In this document: positions 40,699 to 49,975 of the stretch, piece by piece | How the letters are laid out: each line of letters starts with the position of its first letter | Position numbering within the stretch: position 1 is the stretch's first letter | Assembly (NCBI GenBank): GCA_047921175.1 | Contig: JBLRWQ010000004.1 | Location: 1-64,000 of the forward strand | Reading direction: 5' to 3' | Origin: T1Sed10-7 sp047921175 | Lineage (GTDB): Bacteria > Actinomycetota > Nitriliruptoria > Nitriliruptorales > Nitriliruptoraceae | DNA: 64,000 nt | Made by a program: the position numbers and the translations under genes | The notes under the pieces: generated by a model | Database searches by the model: none | The model's input: the letters and a program-made list of their open reading frames with translations, nothing else | Told to the model about the DNA's origin: nothing

Positions 40699-43600
40699 GC
40701 GCGGCCTCCCGGCAGCGCCACGAGCCGGGGCCGGGGGATCGCGGTCGCGTCATCGTCCGTGTCCCTGCGTGCGTCCTCCTCCTCGTCGTCGCCGAGCTCG
40801 AGGTGGTCGGTCGACAGGGACACGAGCTCGCGCAGGGCCTCGTCGTCGAGCTCGGTCACCCAGGCTTCTCCGCTCCCGATGACCGCATCGGCGAGTGCGC
40901 GCTTGCGGGTCAACAGCTCGTCGATGCGCTCCTCGAGGGTCCCGGCGGTCACGAGACGGTGCACCGTCACCGTGCGGGTCTGCCCGATGCGGTGCGCACG
41001 GTCGGTCGCCTGGTCCTCGACGGCGGGGTTCCACCAGCGGTCGAAGTGCAGCACGTGTGACGCCCGGGTCAGGTTCAGACCGGTCCCCCCCGCCCGCAGC
41101 GACACGAGCAGGATCGGCGGGGCATCGTCGTCCTCCTGGAACCGGCGCACGAGCTCGTCCCGCTGGCCGAGCGACAGCCCGCCATGCAGGAAGGGCACCT
41201 GCGGCAGCCCGAGGCGCTCCCCGAGGTGCTCGACCAGCAGCTCGCCCATCTCGCGGAACTGGGTGAAGACCAGGACCCGGTCCTCGGCATCCACCAGCTC
41301 GGCCAGGAGCTCGGTGGCCCGTGCGAGCTTGCCGCTGCGCCCGGCGAGCGCGCCGTCGTCGCGCAGGTACTGGCGCGGGTGGTTGCAGATCTGCTTGAGG
41401 GCGGTCAGCAGCGCGAGGATGCGGCCACGGCGCTCGAAGGCCGTGCCCCCGAGGCCGTCGCTCGCGAAGGCCTGCTCGACGGTGGCCTGGTAGAGCGCAG
41501 CCTGCTCGCGGGTGAGCCCGCAGGCCACGGTCAGCTCCTGCTTGGGGGGCAGGTCGACCGCGACGTCCGGGTCGTCCTTGCGCCGCCGCAGCACGAACGG
41601 CGCGATCAGCCGCCGCAGCCGCGTCGCCGCGCCGTGGTCGTGCCAGCGCTCGATCGGGACGGCGTAGCGCTCGTTGAACGCGCGCTGGGACCCGAGCAGC
41701 CCGGGGTTGGTGACGTCGATGATCGCCCACAGCTCCGACAGGCGGTTCTCCAACGGCGTGCCGGTCATCGCGATCCGGGTGCGGGCCTGCAGGGAACGTG
41801 CCGCGCGTGCGCCCTTGGAGGCCGGGTTCTTGATCTGCTGCGCCTCGTCCAGCACCACGACGTCCCAGCACGCGTCCTCCAGGAGCCCGAGGTCGCGGCG
41901 CAGCAGGGCGTAGGAGGTGACCACGACCACGCCCGGCCGGAACGACCGCGCGGTCACGGCCCGCTCGGCCCCGTGGTGGCGCAGGACCTCGATGTCCGGC
42001 GCGAACCGGGCCAGCTCCCGCTCCCAGTTCCCGACCACCGAGGTGGGGCAGACGACCAGGTGCGGCCGGTCCTGCGGACGGCCGGTCAGCAGCGCGATGG
42101 CCTGGAGGGTCTTGCCGAGCCCCATCTCGTCGGCCAGGACCCCACCCATCCCGAGCTCGCTCAACCGTTGCAGCCAGGCCACGCCACGCCGCTGGTAGGG
42201 GCGCAGCTCACCGTCGATACCGACGACCCGCGCCTCGGCGGGGGCGTCGGCACCACGCAGCCGCTCCAGCAGCCCCACCAGGTCACCGTCCGCGACCGCA
42301 TCCACCGGACCGAGCTCGCGCGTGTGGTGCGTACCGGACAGGGCGGCGGCGAGAGCCTCGGTGAGCCGGAGCGCTGCCGTGCGTCCGGCGAGCGCGGCGA
42401 TGCGGTCCGCATCGCTGTGGTCGACCCGGACCCAGCGGCCACGCCAACGCACCAGCGGTGCCTTGAGATCGACGATGCGATGGAACTCCTCACGGGTCAG
42501 CGTGTCGTCGCCGAGGGCCACCTCGTAGCGCAGGTCGGTGAGGCTGGTCAGCTGCAGGCCGTCACCGCTCCCGGTCCTTGGCGGGGCGGGTGCGGTGCTG
42601 CCGATCCGCACCCGGAGACGTAGCTGGCGGGTACCGGCATCCGCCAGGTCCCCGGGCAGCTCGACGGCCACGCCCGCGGCGGCGAGGGACGCCTGGACAT
42701 CCCCGAGCAACGCGGCGACCTCCTCGGGCGCCAGGCTGATCGCCACGGGGTGACGCTCGTCCAGGGCGCGATCGAGCGGCGGGAACAGGCGGGCCGCGCC
42801 GGCCAGGCCGATCGCCAGGGCGGCCTCGGGGTCGTGGACGCTGCGCCCACCGACCGTGACCGGCTGGCCCCGGGCGGCCCAGATCCGTGCGGCGTCCAGC
42901 CCGTGGGCCGGATCGTCGGGCGCGCAGAGCCCCAGCTCCAGCCGCCAGGGTTCCGCGGCCTGAAGCGTCGCGGTGTCCTCCGGTGACGTCGGTGGCGGCT
43001 GCAGCCGCACCCGGAGCCGCGCGGCCGTGCGCCGGGACCGGCCGAGCACCGGGTCGGCCCAGGCGGCGACCTCCTCCGCGAGGTCCTCAGGCGCGACCCG
43101 CAGCTGCGCCACGGTCGGGTCGGTGCCCGTGAGGGCATCCGCCCACATCTCGGACCAGGGCCGGCGCGGTCCACGCCGGCGCGGGTCCAGCTCCGGGCGT
43201 CGCCCCTCCCGGGCGCACGCATCGGCGACCGCATCGAGGCACGCCAGCACCAGTTCCTCCGGCTCCCACGCGGCGCCGGACGGCGCGGGGACCGCCGCCG
43301 CGGCGGCGGGCAGGAGGTGGGCGAGCTGCGTCGGCCGATCGTCGCCGCGTGCCGCCACGCGCCAGACGGCCCGCAGCTCACCCGGGACGTCGGTGACCTC
43401 GGCGGCCGGGAGGGCGTGCCCGGCGGCGACCAGTTCGAGTCCGAGCTTCGCGACCACGCTCCAGAACCGGACCGAGTCGCTGGGGCGGCCCCAGGCCGGC
43501 TGCTCGCTGCCCGCCGGCAGCGCCGCCAGCGCCCGCACGGTCGGGAGCATCGGGAGCGACCGCACCGGCTGCTCCCGGACGACGCCGTCCGGACCTCGCA

Positions 43601-43757
43601 ACGGCGCCGCGGCGGCCAGCCCGACGGGCAGGCGGAGCCGGCCCACCGTCGGCCCGGACGGGTCCGGCCGGGCGGCGGACGCCGAGGTCCACAGGGCGAA
43701 CCAGCCCGCAGCCGGCGCGGGGGCACCGGGCACGAAGCTGAGCTCGAGGGACGACAC
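40695..43757 (-). CDS. SNF2-family DEAD/DEAH-box helicase
   Basis: A 1020-residue SNF2/RapA-like ATPase. About 500 N-terminal residues are poorly conserved and probably contain the helicase-associated SNF2_assoc domain. The motor follows, with Walker A DEMGLGKTLQAIALL, DEAQ box VVLDEAQQIKN, motif III AMTGTPLENRLSELW and motif VI DRAHRIGQT. It probably remodels nucleoprotein or translocates on DNA. It is coupled to the downstream SWIM protein. No restriction-modification or other defence genes flank it. Start ATG/GTG at 43757 is at the edge of a 286-bp spacer. Confidence 0.9.
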   Translation of the reverse strand: MSSLELSFVPGAPAPAAGWFALWTSASAARPDPSGPTVGRLRLPVGLAAAAPLRGPDGVVREQPVRSLPMLPTVRALAALPAGSEQPAWGRPSDSVRFWSVVAKLGLELVAAGHALPAAEVTDVPGELRAVWRVAARGDDRPTQLAHLLPAAAAAVPAPSGAAWEPEELVLACLDAVADACAREGRRPELDPRRRGPRRPWSEMWADALTGTDPTVAQLRVAPEDLAEEVAAWADPVLGRSRRTAARLRVRLQPPPTSPEDTATLQAAEPWRLELGLCAPDDPAHGLDAARIWAARGQPVTVGGRSVHDPEAALAIGLAGAARLFPPLDRALDERHPVAISLAPEEVAALLGDVQASLAAAGVAVELPGDLADAGTRQLRLRVRIGSTAPAPPRTGSGDGLQLTSLTDLRYEVALGDDTLTREEFHRIVDLKAPLVRWRGRWVRVDHSDADRIAALAGRTAALRLTEALAAALSGTHHTRELGPVDAVADGDLVGLLERLRGADAPAEARVVGIDGELRPYQRRGVAWLQRLSELGMGGVLADEMGLGKTLQAIALLTGRPQDRPHLVVCPTSVVGNWERELARFAPDIEVLRHHGAERAVTARSFRPGVVVVTSYALLRRDLGLLEDACWDVVVLDEAQQIKNPASKGARAARSLQARTRIAMTGTPLENRLSELWAIIDVTNPGLLGSQRAFNERYAVPIERWHDHGAATRLRRLIAPFVLRRRKDDPDVAVDLPPKQELTVACGLTREQAALYQATVEQAFASDGLGGTAFERRGRILALLTALKQICNHPRQYLRDDGALAGRSGKLARATELLAELVDAEDRVLVFTQFREMGELLVEHLGERLGLPQVPFLHGGLSLGQRDELVRRFQEDDDAPPILLVSLRAGGTGLNLTRASHVLHFDRWWNPAVEDQATDRAHRIGQTRTVTVHRLVTAGTLEERIDELLTRKRALADAVIGSGEAWVTELDDEALRELVSLSTDHLELGDDEEEDARRDTDDDATAIPRPRLVALPGGRA

Positions 43758-44043
43758 GATGACTCCGGGACGGCGGCGGACCAGCGTAAAGGTTCGGCGC
43801 GACCGCTCACCGCGGGCGGGTCACCGGGCCCGGGTGCCACCGGACGTGTCCGCCTGCTGCACGGGCCTGCGTCACCTCGCCGCAGGTCGTCGACGCGGAC
43901 CCGGTCCAGGGTGCATCCTCGAGGGGGACGGCACCGAACCCCGTCGAGCGACCGCCCCCGGAGGCTCCGCCGTCCCACCCAGCCCCTACCCTGAGCGAGG
44001 TCTGGTCGCACCGCTCCCGTCCATCCGCACCCTGGAGGCGATC

Positions 44044-44310
44044 ATGCCCGACCGTCAGCACGGCACCGACACCGCCGTCGCCGAGCGCACCACGTCGACC
44101 GAGCGTGCGGTCGCGTGGCTCGAGTCCGAGTTCCCCGGCTGGACCATCGACCTGGACGAGACCGCGACCTGGGAGGGTGAGCTGCGCAGCTTGTGGATCG
44201 CCCGTCGCGACGGCCACCACCCGCAGGCGGAGCTGTCCGCCGCCAAGCTCCACAGCCGCCTCAGCGACTACCTCCAGCGCGAGGAGCGCCGCCGCGCCTT
44301 CTCGAACTGA
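44044..44310 (+). CDS. Small hypothetical protein
   Basis: An 88-residue soluble protein beginning MPDRQHGTDTAVAERTTSTE, containing WLESEFPGWTIDLDETATWEGELRSLW and ending with a basic, helical LQREERRRAFSN. It is not recognised. The ATG has CTGGAGGCG upstream and a TACCCT -10-like hexamer at 43987-43992. It lies between the SNF2 helicase and a MarP-like protease on the plus strand and may be cotranscribed with the latter. Confidence 0.6.
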   Translation: MPDRQHGTDTAVAERTTSTERAVAWLESEFPGWTIDLDETATWEGELRSLWIARRDGHHPQAELSAAKLHSRLSDYLQREERRRAFSN

Positions 44311-44377
44311 CCGCGTCGCCGCCCGCCGTCCCGGTCACCGCGTCCCGGTGCGGGACGAGCCGTCGCGGGGGTGAGCG

Positions 44378-45547
44378 GTGACCCTGACCGACCTGCTCCT
44401 GGTCCTCCTGTTGGCCGGTGCGACCTTCTCCGGGTGGCGCGCCGGCTTCATCGCGCGGATCGCAGGGTGGATCGGGCTGCTCGCAGGACTCGGGGTCTCG
44501 GTGGTGACCGTGCCGCTGGTCCTCACGGTGGTCGCGGATGCCGGCCCCGCGGTCCGTCTGCTCCTGGCGGCCGCCACCTTCATGGGAACCGTCGCCGGGG
44601 TCGCGCTGCTGCTGAGCCACGTCGGCCGGTCGCTCGGCGCCCGGGTGGCGACCACCCGCCTGGCTCCGGTGGACCGGATCGCCGGCGCCACGGCCGGTGC
44701 CCTGGTGATCGTCCTGCTCGCCTGGCTCGTCCTGCCCGCCGCCTCGACGCTGCCGGACCCCGTCGGCCGACAGGCCGGTGACGCGGCCGCGACCCGCCTG
44801 CTCGCCACGGTCGCGGGTCCGCCCCCCGACGTGACGACCACCCTCCGCGACCTCATCGCCGACGGTCCGTTCCCCGAGATCATCGCCGAGCTGGAACCGG
44901 TCCGTGCCGCGGGTCCGCCACCGGACGACCTCGCGGTGCCCGGTGAGGTGCTGGAACGCGTGACGGCCTCCACGGTCCGGGTCACCTCCCGGGCCTGCGG
45001 TGCCCGGTTCGACGGCTCCGGGGTGACGATCGCCGGCGGGCTGGTCGTGACCAACGCCCACGTCGTCGCCGGGTCCGAGGCCGTGGAGCTGCGGCGGCCC
45101 GACGGTGTGGTGCGCTCGGGCCGGGTCGTGGCGTTCGACCCGGCACGCGACCTGGCGCTGGTGTCCGTGGAGGACCTGGGGCAGGCACCGCTCCCGCTGG
45201 CCTCCGCACAGCCTCGGGACGAGGTGGCGGTCGTCGGCTACCCCGGCGGCCAACCCCAAGCCCGCGTCGCCCCGGCGCGGATCCAGCAGCGCCGAGCCGC
45301 GGTCGGGCGGGACATCTACGGCGTCGAGGAGACCGAGCGCCAGGTGCTCTTCCTCTCCGCCGAGCTCCGTCGCGGCGACTCGGGTGCCCCGGTCGTCGAT
45401 CCGGCCGGCAACGTCGTCGGGCTGGTGTTCGCGGTCAGCCCGGACCAGCCGTCCAGCGCCTACGCGCTCGATCGGCGCGAGCTCGACGAGATCCTCGCCG
45501 CACCGCGGGTGACGGGCGCCACCGGTCGGTGCCTGGCGCTGCCCTGA
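44378..45547 (+). CDS. MarP-like membrane-anchored serine protease
   Basis: A 389-residue protein with an N-terminal CvpA-like membrane domain of about four helices (1-125), then a trypsin-like protease domain. The catalytic triad is visible: His in VVTNAHVVAG, Asp in ARDLALVSV, Ser in ELRRGDSGAPVVD. This is the layout of mycobacterial MarP, an acid and oxidative stress protease acting outside the membrane. The GTG at 44378 is preceded by GGGGGTGAGCG. A trailing Cys near the C-terminus could pair with the Cys of SRACGARF, as in MarP. Confidence 0.9.
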   Translation: MTLTDLLLVLLLAGATFSGWRAGFIARIAGWIGLLAGLGVSVVTVPLVLTVVADAGPAVRLLLAAATFMGTVAGVALLLSHVGRSLGARVATTRLAPVDRIAGATAGALVIVLLAWLVLPAASTLPDPVGRQAGDAAATRLLATVAGPPPDVTTTLRDLIADGPFPEIIAELEPVRAAGPPPDDLAVPGEVLERVTASTVRVTSRACGARFDGSGVTIAGGLVVTNAHVVAGSEAVELRRPDGVVRSGRVVAFDPARDLALVSVEDLGQAPLPLASAQPRDEVAVVGYPGGQPQARVAPARIQQRRAAVGRDIYGVEETERQVLFLSAELRRGDSGAPVVDPAGNVVGLVFAVSPDQPSSAYALDRRELDEILAAPRVTGATGRCLALP

Positions 45548-45610
45548 GCGCGGGGCCGTGCCCAGCTCGCTGTCACAGGTCACCCGTAGCGTGATGGGAG
45601 CGCACAACCG

Positions 45611-45955
45611 GTGCGCGAGACGATCACCCCACGAGGACCGGTCATGGGCACCCTCCCGCTCCTACTCGCCACGCGCACGACCGATGTCCGACCGTCGGAT
45701 CTCGGTGCGGCCGCCCCGGTGCCGTGGGACCTGCTGGCGGTCGTCGCCCTGTGGGGCCTGCTGACCTGGGGGGCCGTGCGCTGGTTGCTCGCACGCGAGC
45801 AGCGACCGTCGGTCCCGGCTCCTCCCCCGCGGTCTGAGCTCAGCCGATCGTGCGGGCGAGGAAGCCTCGCAGTCCCAGCGCCAGCAGCAACGTGGTCGAG
45901 ACCGCCAGGGCTGTCAGCACCACCGCGACCGGCATCGTCGGCACGCTCGGCGTGA
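45611..45955 (+). CDS. Possible small single-pass membrane protein
   Basis: A 114-residue frame starting GTG (45611) or ATG (45644). One membrane helix (WDLLAVVALWGLLTWGAVRWLLA) fills the middle, and a low-complexity Pro/Ser tail runs antisense to the end of the ABC permease gene. TAGCGT at 45587-45592 and GGGAG upstream support expression. The gap between the protease and the ABC genes would otherwise be 292 bp. Not recognised; could be chance. Confidence 0.35.
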   Translation: MRETITPRGPVMGTLPLLLATRTTDVRPSDLGAAAPVPWDLLAVVALWGLLTWGAVRWLLAREQRPSVPAPPPRSELSRSCGRGSLAVPAPAATWSRPPGLSAPPRPASSARSA

Positions 45956-46661
45956 GCGCCGCACGGAGGCCCTCGCTGACGTACACCAGCGGGTTGAGGA
46001 GCACGAGCCACTGCAGCCAGGGCACCGCATCGAGCGCAGCCCAGGGGTAGTAGACGGCTCCCAGGAAGGTCAGCGGCAGGACGACGACGGAGAACATCAG
46101 GCCGATCTGCCGCGGTGTCACGTAGGTCCCGAGCGCGAGGCCGAGGGCGCCCGAGAGCAGCGCCGACAGCACGACGACCGCGACCAGCAGCCACACGCTC
46201 GTCACCGCGAGGTCGACCGGCCCGGAGGGGATGAAGGCGACCAGCGGCAGGACGACCAGACCCGCCCCGATGCTCTGGGCCGCACCGAAGAGCACCTTCT
46301 CGACCGCCAGCACCCAGACCGGCACCGGGGCCATGACGCGGTCCTCGATCTCCTTGGTGCCGCCGAACTCGTTCGACAGGGGCAGCGCGACGGCGATGAT
46401 CCCCTGGAAGATGACCGCGACGGCGACCAGGCCCGGCACGAGCACGGTCGCGAAGCCGGCGCCACCGCCGGCCCCGATCTGCTGCCCGATGCGCGGGAAC
46501 AGGTAGGCGAACACGAAGACGAACAGCAACGGCTGCATGACGGTCCGCGTCAGGAAGGCCGGCAGCTCCCGCCGGAGGACGCGCAGATCACGCAGCAACA
46601 GCCCGTGCACCGTGCCCAGCCAGGCACCTCGGGTGGAGAGCGTCCCCGTCGGTTCAGTCAC
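45840..46661 (-). CDS. ABC-2 type transporter permease
   Basis: A 273-residue membrane protein with about six helices and the ABC-2 pattern (LLRDLRVLRRELPAFLTRTVMQPLLFVFVFAYLF; GTKEIEDRVMAPVPVWVLAVEKV; PRQIGLMFSVVVLPLTFLGAVYYPW; LVLLNPLVYVSEGLRAAL). It pairs with the ATPase gene upstream, which it overlaps by 8 bp (GTG at 46661). The pair resembles drug- or polysaccharide-type exporters of the DrrAB class; the cargo is unknown. Confidence 0.9.
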   Translation of the reverse strand: MTEPTGTLSTRGAWLGTVHGLLLRDLRVLRRELPAFLTRTVMQPLLFVFVFAYLFPRIGQQIGAGGGAGFATVLVPGLVAVAVIFQGIIAVALPLSNEFGGTKEIEDRVMAPVPVWVLAVEKVLFGAAQSIGAGLVVLPLVAFIPSGPVDLAVTSVWLLVAVVVLSALLSGALGLALGTYVTPRQIGLMFSVVVLPLTFLGAVYYPWAALDAVPWLQWLVLLNPLVYVSEGLRAALTPSVPTMPVAVVLTALAVSTTLLLALGLRGFLARTIG

Positions 46662-47646
46662 GCAGGTCCCTCCCCGTGAGACGGATGAACACGCCCTCCA
46701 GGGTCGACCCCTGGACACGCAGGTCGCGGACCCCTGCGGGAGCGGCCGCCGCGACGATGCGCGGGAGCAGACCGTCGACCCGGTCGGTCACGACCCGCAC
46801 GTCCGAAGGTCCGGCCTCCACCGACCGCACGCCCTGCAGCCCGCGCAGGGCCGCGACGACGGACGACGCCGGGGATCGCTCCAGCTCGACATCGATGATC
46901 CCACCGCTGCCATGCGCGTCCTTGAGGGCCTGCGGCCGATCGACCGTGAGCACGTGACCGTGATCGATGATGGCCACCCGCTCACACAGCTGGTCGGCCT
47001 CCTCCATGTAGTGGGTCGTCAGCACGACGGTCAGACCGTCACCCCGGAGGTCCTGCACCAGCTCCCACAGCGCCAGCCGGCTCTGGGGATCGAGTCCGGC
47101 GGTCGGTTCGTCGAGGAACAACAGGCGTGGCCCGTGGGCGACCGCACGAGCGACCTGGAGCCGCTGGGCCATCCCGCCGGAGATCTGGTGCGGGAAGGCG
47201 TGGGCGCGATCCGCGAGCCGGAACCGGTCCAGGAGCTCGCGGGCCCGGCGTGCCGCCGCTGGTCGTGACCAGCCGAAGTAGCGACCGTGGTAGAAGAGGT
47301 TCTCCTCGAGCGTCAGGGAGCGGTCGAGGGTGTTGTCCTGGGTGACGACACCGATGACGCGCTTGACCTCGGCAGGGGCGGCGACGACGTCCAGCCCGAA
47401 GACGCTGGCGGACCCGTCCGTCGGTCGGATCCGCGTCGTGCAGATGCCCACCGTGGTGGACTTGCCGGCCCCGTTGGGTCCGAGCAGGCCGAACAGCTCA
47501 CCCTCGTGGACCTCGAGGTCGATGCTGGCGACGGCGTCGACCGGCGGCTGGCCGGGGTACCGCTTGGCCAGGCCGCGCAGCCGCAGCGCGGTGGTGCCGG
47601 CGGTCGGGGTCGTGGGCACGACGGACGAGGTGGACAGGGCCGTCAT
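46654..47646 (-). CDS. ABC transporter ATP-binding protein (DrrA-like)
   Basis: A 330-residue ATPase with Walker A GLLGPNGAGKSTTVG, signature ISGGMAQRLQVARAV, Walker B LLFLDEPTAGLD and the H-loop TTHYMEEADQL. The C-terminal ~90 residues form the accessory domain typical of exporter ATPases (GSTLEGVFIRLTGRDLRD). AGGAGGAG precedes the ATG at 47646. It drives the permease encoded immediately downstream. Confidence 0.92.
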   Translation of the reverse strand: MTALSTSSVVPTTPTAGTTALRLRGLAKRYPGQPPVDAVASIDLEVHEGELFGLLGPNGAGKSTTVGICTTRIRPTDGSASVFGLDVVAAPAEVKRVIGVVTQDNTLDRSLTLEENLFYHGRYFGWSRPAAARRARELLDRFRLADRAHAFPHQISGGMAQRLQVARAVAHGPRLLFLDEPTAGLDPQSRLALWELVQDLRGDGLTVVLTTHYMEEADQLCERVAIIDHGHVLTVDRPQALKDAHGSGGIIDVELERSPASSVVAALRGLQGVRSVEAGPSDVRVVTDRVDGLLPRIVAAAAPAGVRDLRVQGSTLEGVFIRLTGRDLRD

Positions 47647-47718
47647 CGGCTCCTCCTGGGCAGCGACGGGCGGGCCGCCGTCGAGGTTCGGGCCGACCAC
47701 GGGCCTGGACGGGCCCCG

Positions 47719-48399
47719 TCAGTCGCCGAGGAGCCCGACGAGCATGAAGGCGTGGGCCACCACGGCGGCGATCACGAACAGGTGGAAGATCTCGTGGTAC
47801 CCGAACCAGGTCGGCCACGGATCGGGTCGACGCGTGCCGACCACCACGGCCCCCAGGGTGTAGAGGACCCCACCGACCAGCAGCAGGACGATCGTGCCGG
47901 TCCCACTGGCCATCCACAGCCACGGGAGCAGCGCCACCGGGAGCCAGCCGATCGTCAGGTAGACGGCGTGGTTGAACCCCCGGGGCGGGGCGAACGGCAG
48001 CCACTCGACGACGATCCCGAGCAGGCTCCCGAGCCCCATGCCGAGCAGCAGGACCCACCGTGGCCAGCCCTCGAGCCCGAGGAGCGCGACGGCGATACCC
48101 GTGCCACCGATCGCCAGGTAGATGCCGGTGTGGTCGAGCCGGAACAGCCGCTCGTAGGTCCGGGCATCCCAGCGCTTGAGGTGGAGCAGCGCGCTGCAGG
48201 TGAACATCGCCGCCATACCGAGCGCGAACGTGGCGACGCCGAGCCGGGATCCGGCCGGTGCGAGGGCGATCCACACCAGCGAGCCCGGCACGGTGATCAG
48301 GGCGGCAAGCAGGTGTGACCGGCCACGCAGACGGGGTCGTGGCAGGGTCAGCGCGCGTTCGGTGTTGATCGAACGCTCGAGGATGGGTCGCTCGCTCAC
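47719..48399 (-). CDS. Hemolysin III/YqfA-family membrane protein (PAQR-like)
   Basis: A 226-residue protein with seven helices. Family motifs are SALLHLKRWDARTYERLFRLDHTGIYLAIGG near helix 2-3, PFAPPRGFNHAVYLTIGW, and the C-terminal WPTWFGYHEIFHLFVIAAVVAHAF, whose histidines and the DHTG aspartate are the putative metal site of the PAQR superfamily. Function in bacteria is unclear despite the name. Start GTG at 48399. Confidence 0.9.
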   Translation of the reverse strand: MSERPILERSINTERALTLPRPRLRGRSHLLAALITVPGSLVWIALAPAGSRLGVATFALGMAAMFTCSALLHLKRWDARTYERLFRLDHTGIYLAIGGTGIAVALLGLEGWPRWVLLLGMGLGSLLGIVVEWLPFAPPRGFNHAVYLTIGWLPVALLPWLWMASGTGTIVLLLVGGVLYTLGAVVVGTRRPDPWPTWFGYHEIFHLFVIAAVVAHAFMLVGLLGD

Positions 48400-48480
48400 C
48401 CTGCAACCGTAGCCCCTACGCACGACCGGCTCGGGCTCCGTCGCGCCCGGTCGTCGCCGTGGTGCGCCCCATCCCGGACC

Positions 48481-48486
48481 TAGACT
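48481..48486 (+). promoter_or_regulatory. -10-like hexamer TAGACT for SLC13/kinase/regulator/MFS operon
   Basis: Located in the 175-bp divergent spacer, 89 bp before the SLC13 ATG. The long leader has no obvious structure. It would serve four coupled genes. Confidence 0.35.
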
Positions 48487-48574
48487 GCCGGGCATCCCTG
48501 CCCGTCGAACTGACAGGTCGACCGTGCACACGCCGGAACCCTCCACCTGCGCCGGATCCCGGTTGGCCGCGTAG

Positions 48575-49975
48575 ATGGCGACCACCACCCAGCTGGCGCG
48601 ACCGACCCGTCTCCAGGCCTTCGGGCTCGCGATCGGGACCCTGGCCTTCCTGACCGTGCTGGTGGTGGACCTGCCGGGGCTGGAACCCGCGGCGCAGCGC
48701 ATGCTCGCGATCTTCCTGCTCGCGATCGTGCTGTGGATCACCGAAGCCATCCCGCTGGTGGCGACCGCGGTGCTCGTGATCCTGCTCCAGGTCCTGCTGC
48801 TGACCGACCAGGCCCTGCTCCCCCTCGCCGAGGCGCCCTTGAGCGCGGCCCAGGTCTTCGCCACACTGGCCGATCCGGTCATCGTGCTGTTCCTCGGCGG
48901 CTTCCTGATCGCCGACGGCGCGGCCCGTTTCGACCTCGACCGCAACCTCGCGGCGGTGCTGCTGCGTCCCTTCGTCGCCGGTGGCCCCCGCCGCACGGTG
49001 CTGGGGCTGATGCTCATCACGGCGCTGCTGTCGATGTTCGTCTCCAACACCGCGACGACGGCGACCATGTTCGCGGTCGTGCTGCCGGTCCTCGCCGCGC
49101 TCCCACCCGGCCGGGCACGGACGGGCCTGGCCCTGGCGATCCCCTTCGCGGCCAACATCGGTGGGATCGGCACCCCCGTCGGCACGCCGCCGAACGCGAT
49201 CGCGCTGGGCCAGCTGTCATCCCGCGGCATCACCGTGTCCTTCCTGGACTGGATGCTGCTGACCGTGCCCTTGATGGTCGTGGTCCTGCTCGGCGCGTGG
49301 TGGCTGCTGACCCGTCGTTTCATCCCGCGGGACACCCCTCTCGAGATCGATCTGCGGCCGCGCTTCAACCGCTCGCCCGCGGCGCTGATCTTCACCGGGG
49401 TCGCAGGGCTGACCGTCCTGCTGTGGCTCACCGAGCCCCTGCACGGCCTGGCCTCCTCCACCGTCGGCTTCATCCCCGTCGTCCTGCTGCTCGCGACCGG
49501 CGTGCTGGGCGCCAAGGACCTGCAGGGCCTGCAGTGGCACGTGCTCTGGCTGGTGGCCGGCGGCATCGCGCTCGGTGCGGGCATCGGCGCGTCCGGCCTG
49601 GACCGTTGGCTGCTCGAGCTGGTCGCGTGGGACCGGCTCCCCGGGATGCTGCTCCTCGCCCTGCTCGTGCTGGCCGGGCTGGCCCTGTCGTCGGTCATCT
49701 CCTCGTCCGCTGCGGCCAACCTCCTGATCCCGCTGGCGCTCAGCCTGGCCACCGGCCTGTCGCTCGACCCGGTGCTGGTGGCGGTGCTGGTGGCGCTCGG
49801 CTGTGCGCTGGCGATGCCGCTGCCGATCAGCACCCCCCCGAACGCCATCGCGTACGCCACCGGTGAGGTGCCACAGCGCGCCATGATCGTCACCGGGCTG
49901 GTGATCGGGCTGGTCGGCGGTGGGCTGCTGGCCTTCGCCATGCCATCCTGGTGGTCCTGGCTGGGGCTGCTGTGA
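48575..49975 (+). CDS. SLC13/DASS-family anion transporter
   Basis: A 466-residue sodium-coupled dicarboxylate/sulfate-type transporter with about 11-12 helices. The two DASS signature hairpins are present: SNTATTATMF in the first half and SSAAANLLIPL in the second. The paired TPPNAIA loops (GTPVGTPPNAIALG and ISTPPNAIAYATG) also match. Substrate cannot be assigned. It overlaps the downstream kinase gene by GTGA, so the kinase may sense the transported anion or the transport state (inference). Confidence 0.9.
   Translation: MATTTQLARPTRLQAFGLAIGTLAFLTVLVVDLPGLEPAAQRMLAIFLLAIVLWITEAIPLVATAVLVILLQVLLLTDQALLPLAEAPLSAAQVFATLADPVIVLFLGGFLIADGAARFDLDRNLAAVLLRPFVAGGPRRTVLGLMLITALLSMFVSNTATTATMFAVVLPVLAALPPGRARTGLALAIPFAANIGGIGTPVGTPPNAIALGQLSSRGITVSFLDWMLLTVPLMVVVLLGAWWLLTRRFIPRDTPLEIDLRPRFNRSPAALIFTGVAGLTVLLWLTEPLHGLASSTVGFIPVVLLLATGVLGAKDLQGLQWHVLWLVAGGIALGAGIGASGLDRWLLELVAWDRLPGMLLLALLVLAGLALSSVISSSAAANLLIPLALSLATGLSLDPVLVAVLVALGCALAMPLPISTPPNAIAYATGEVPQRAMIVTGLVIGLVGGGLLAFAMPSWWSWLGLL

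Noticed and set aside
40695..43757. SNF2 helicase as part of a phage-defence island.
   Set aside because: No methyltransferase, nuclease, phospholipase or other defence partner is adjacent.
45580..46194. Minus-strand open frame overlapping the ABC permease.
   Set aside because: Arg-rich shadow in another frame of the permease gene; no motif or ribosome-binding site.
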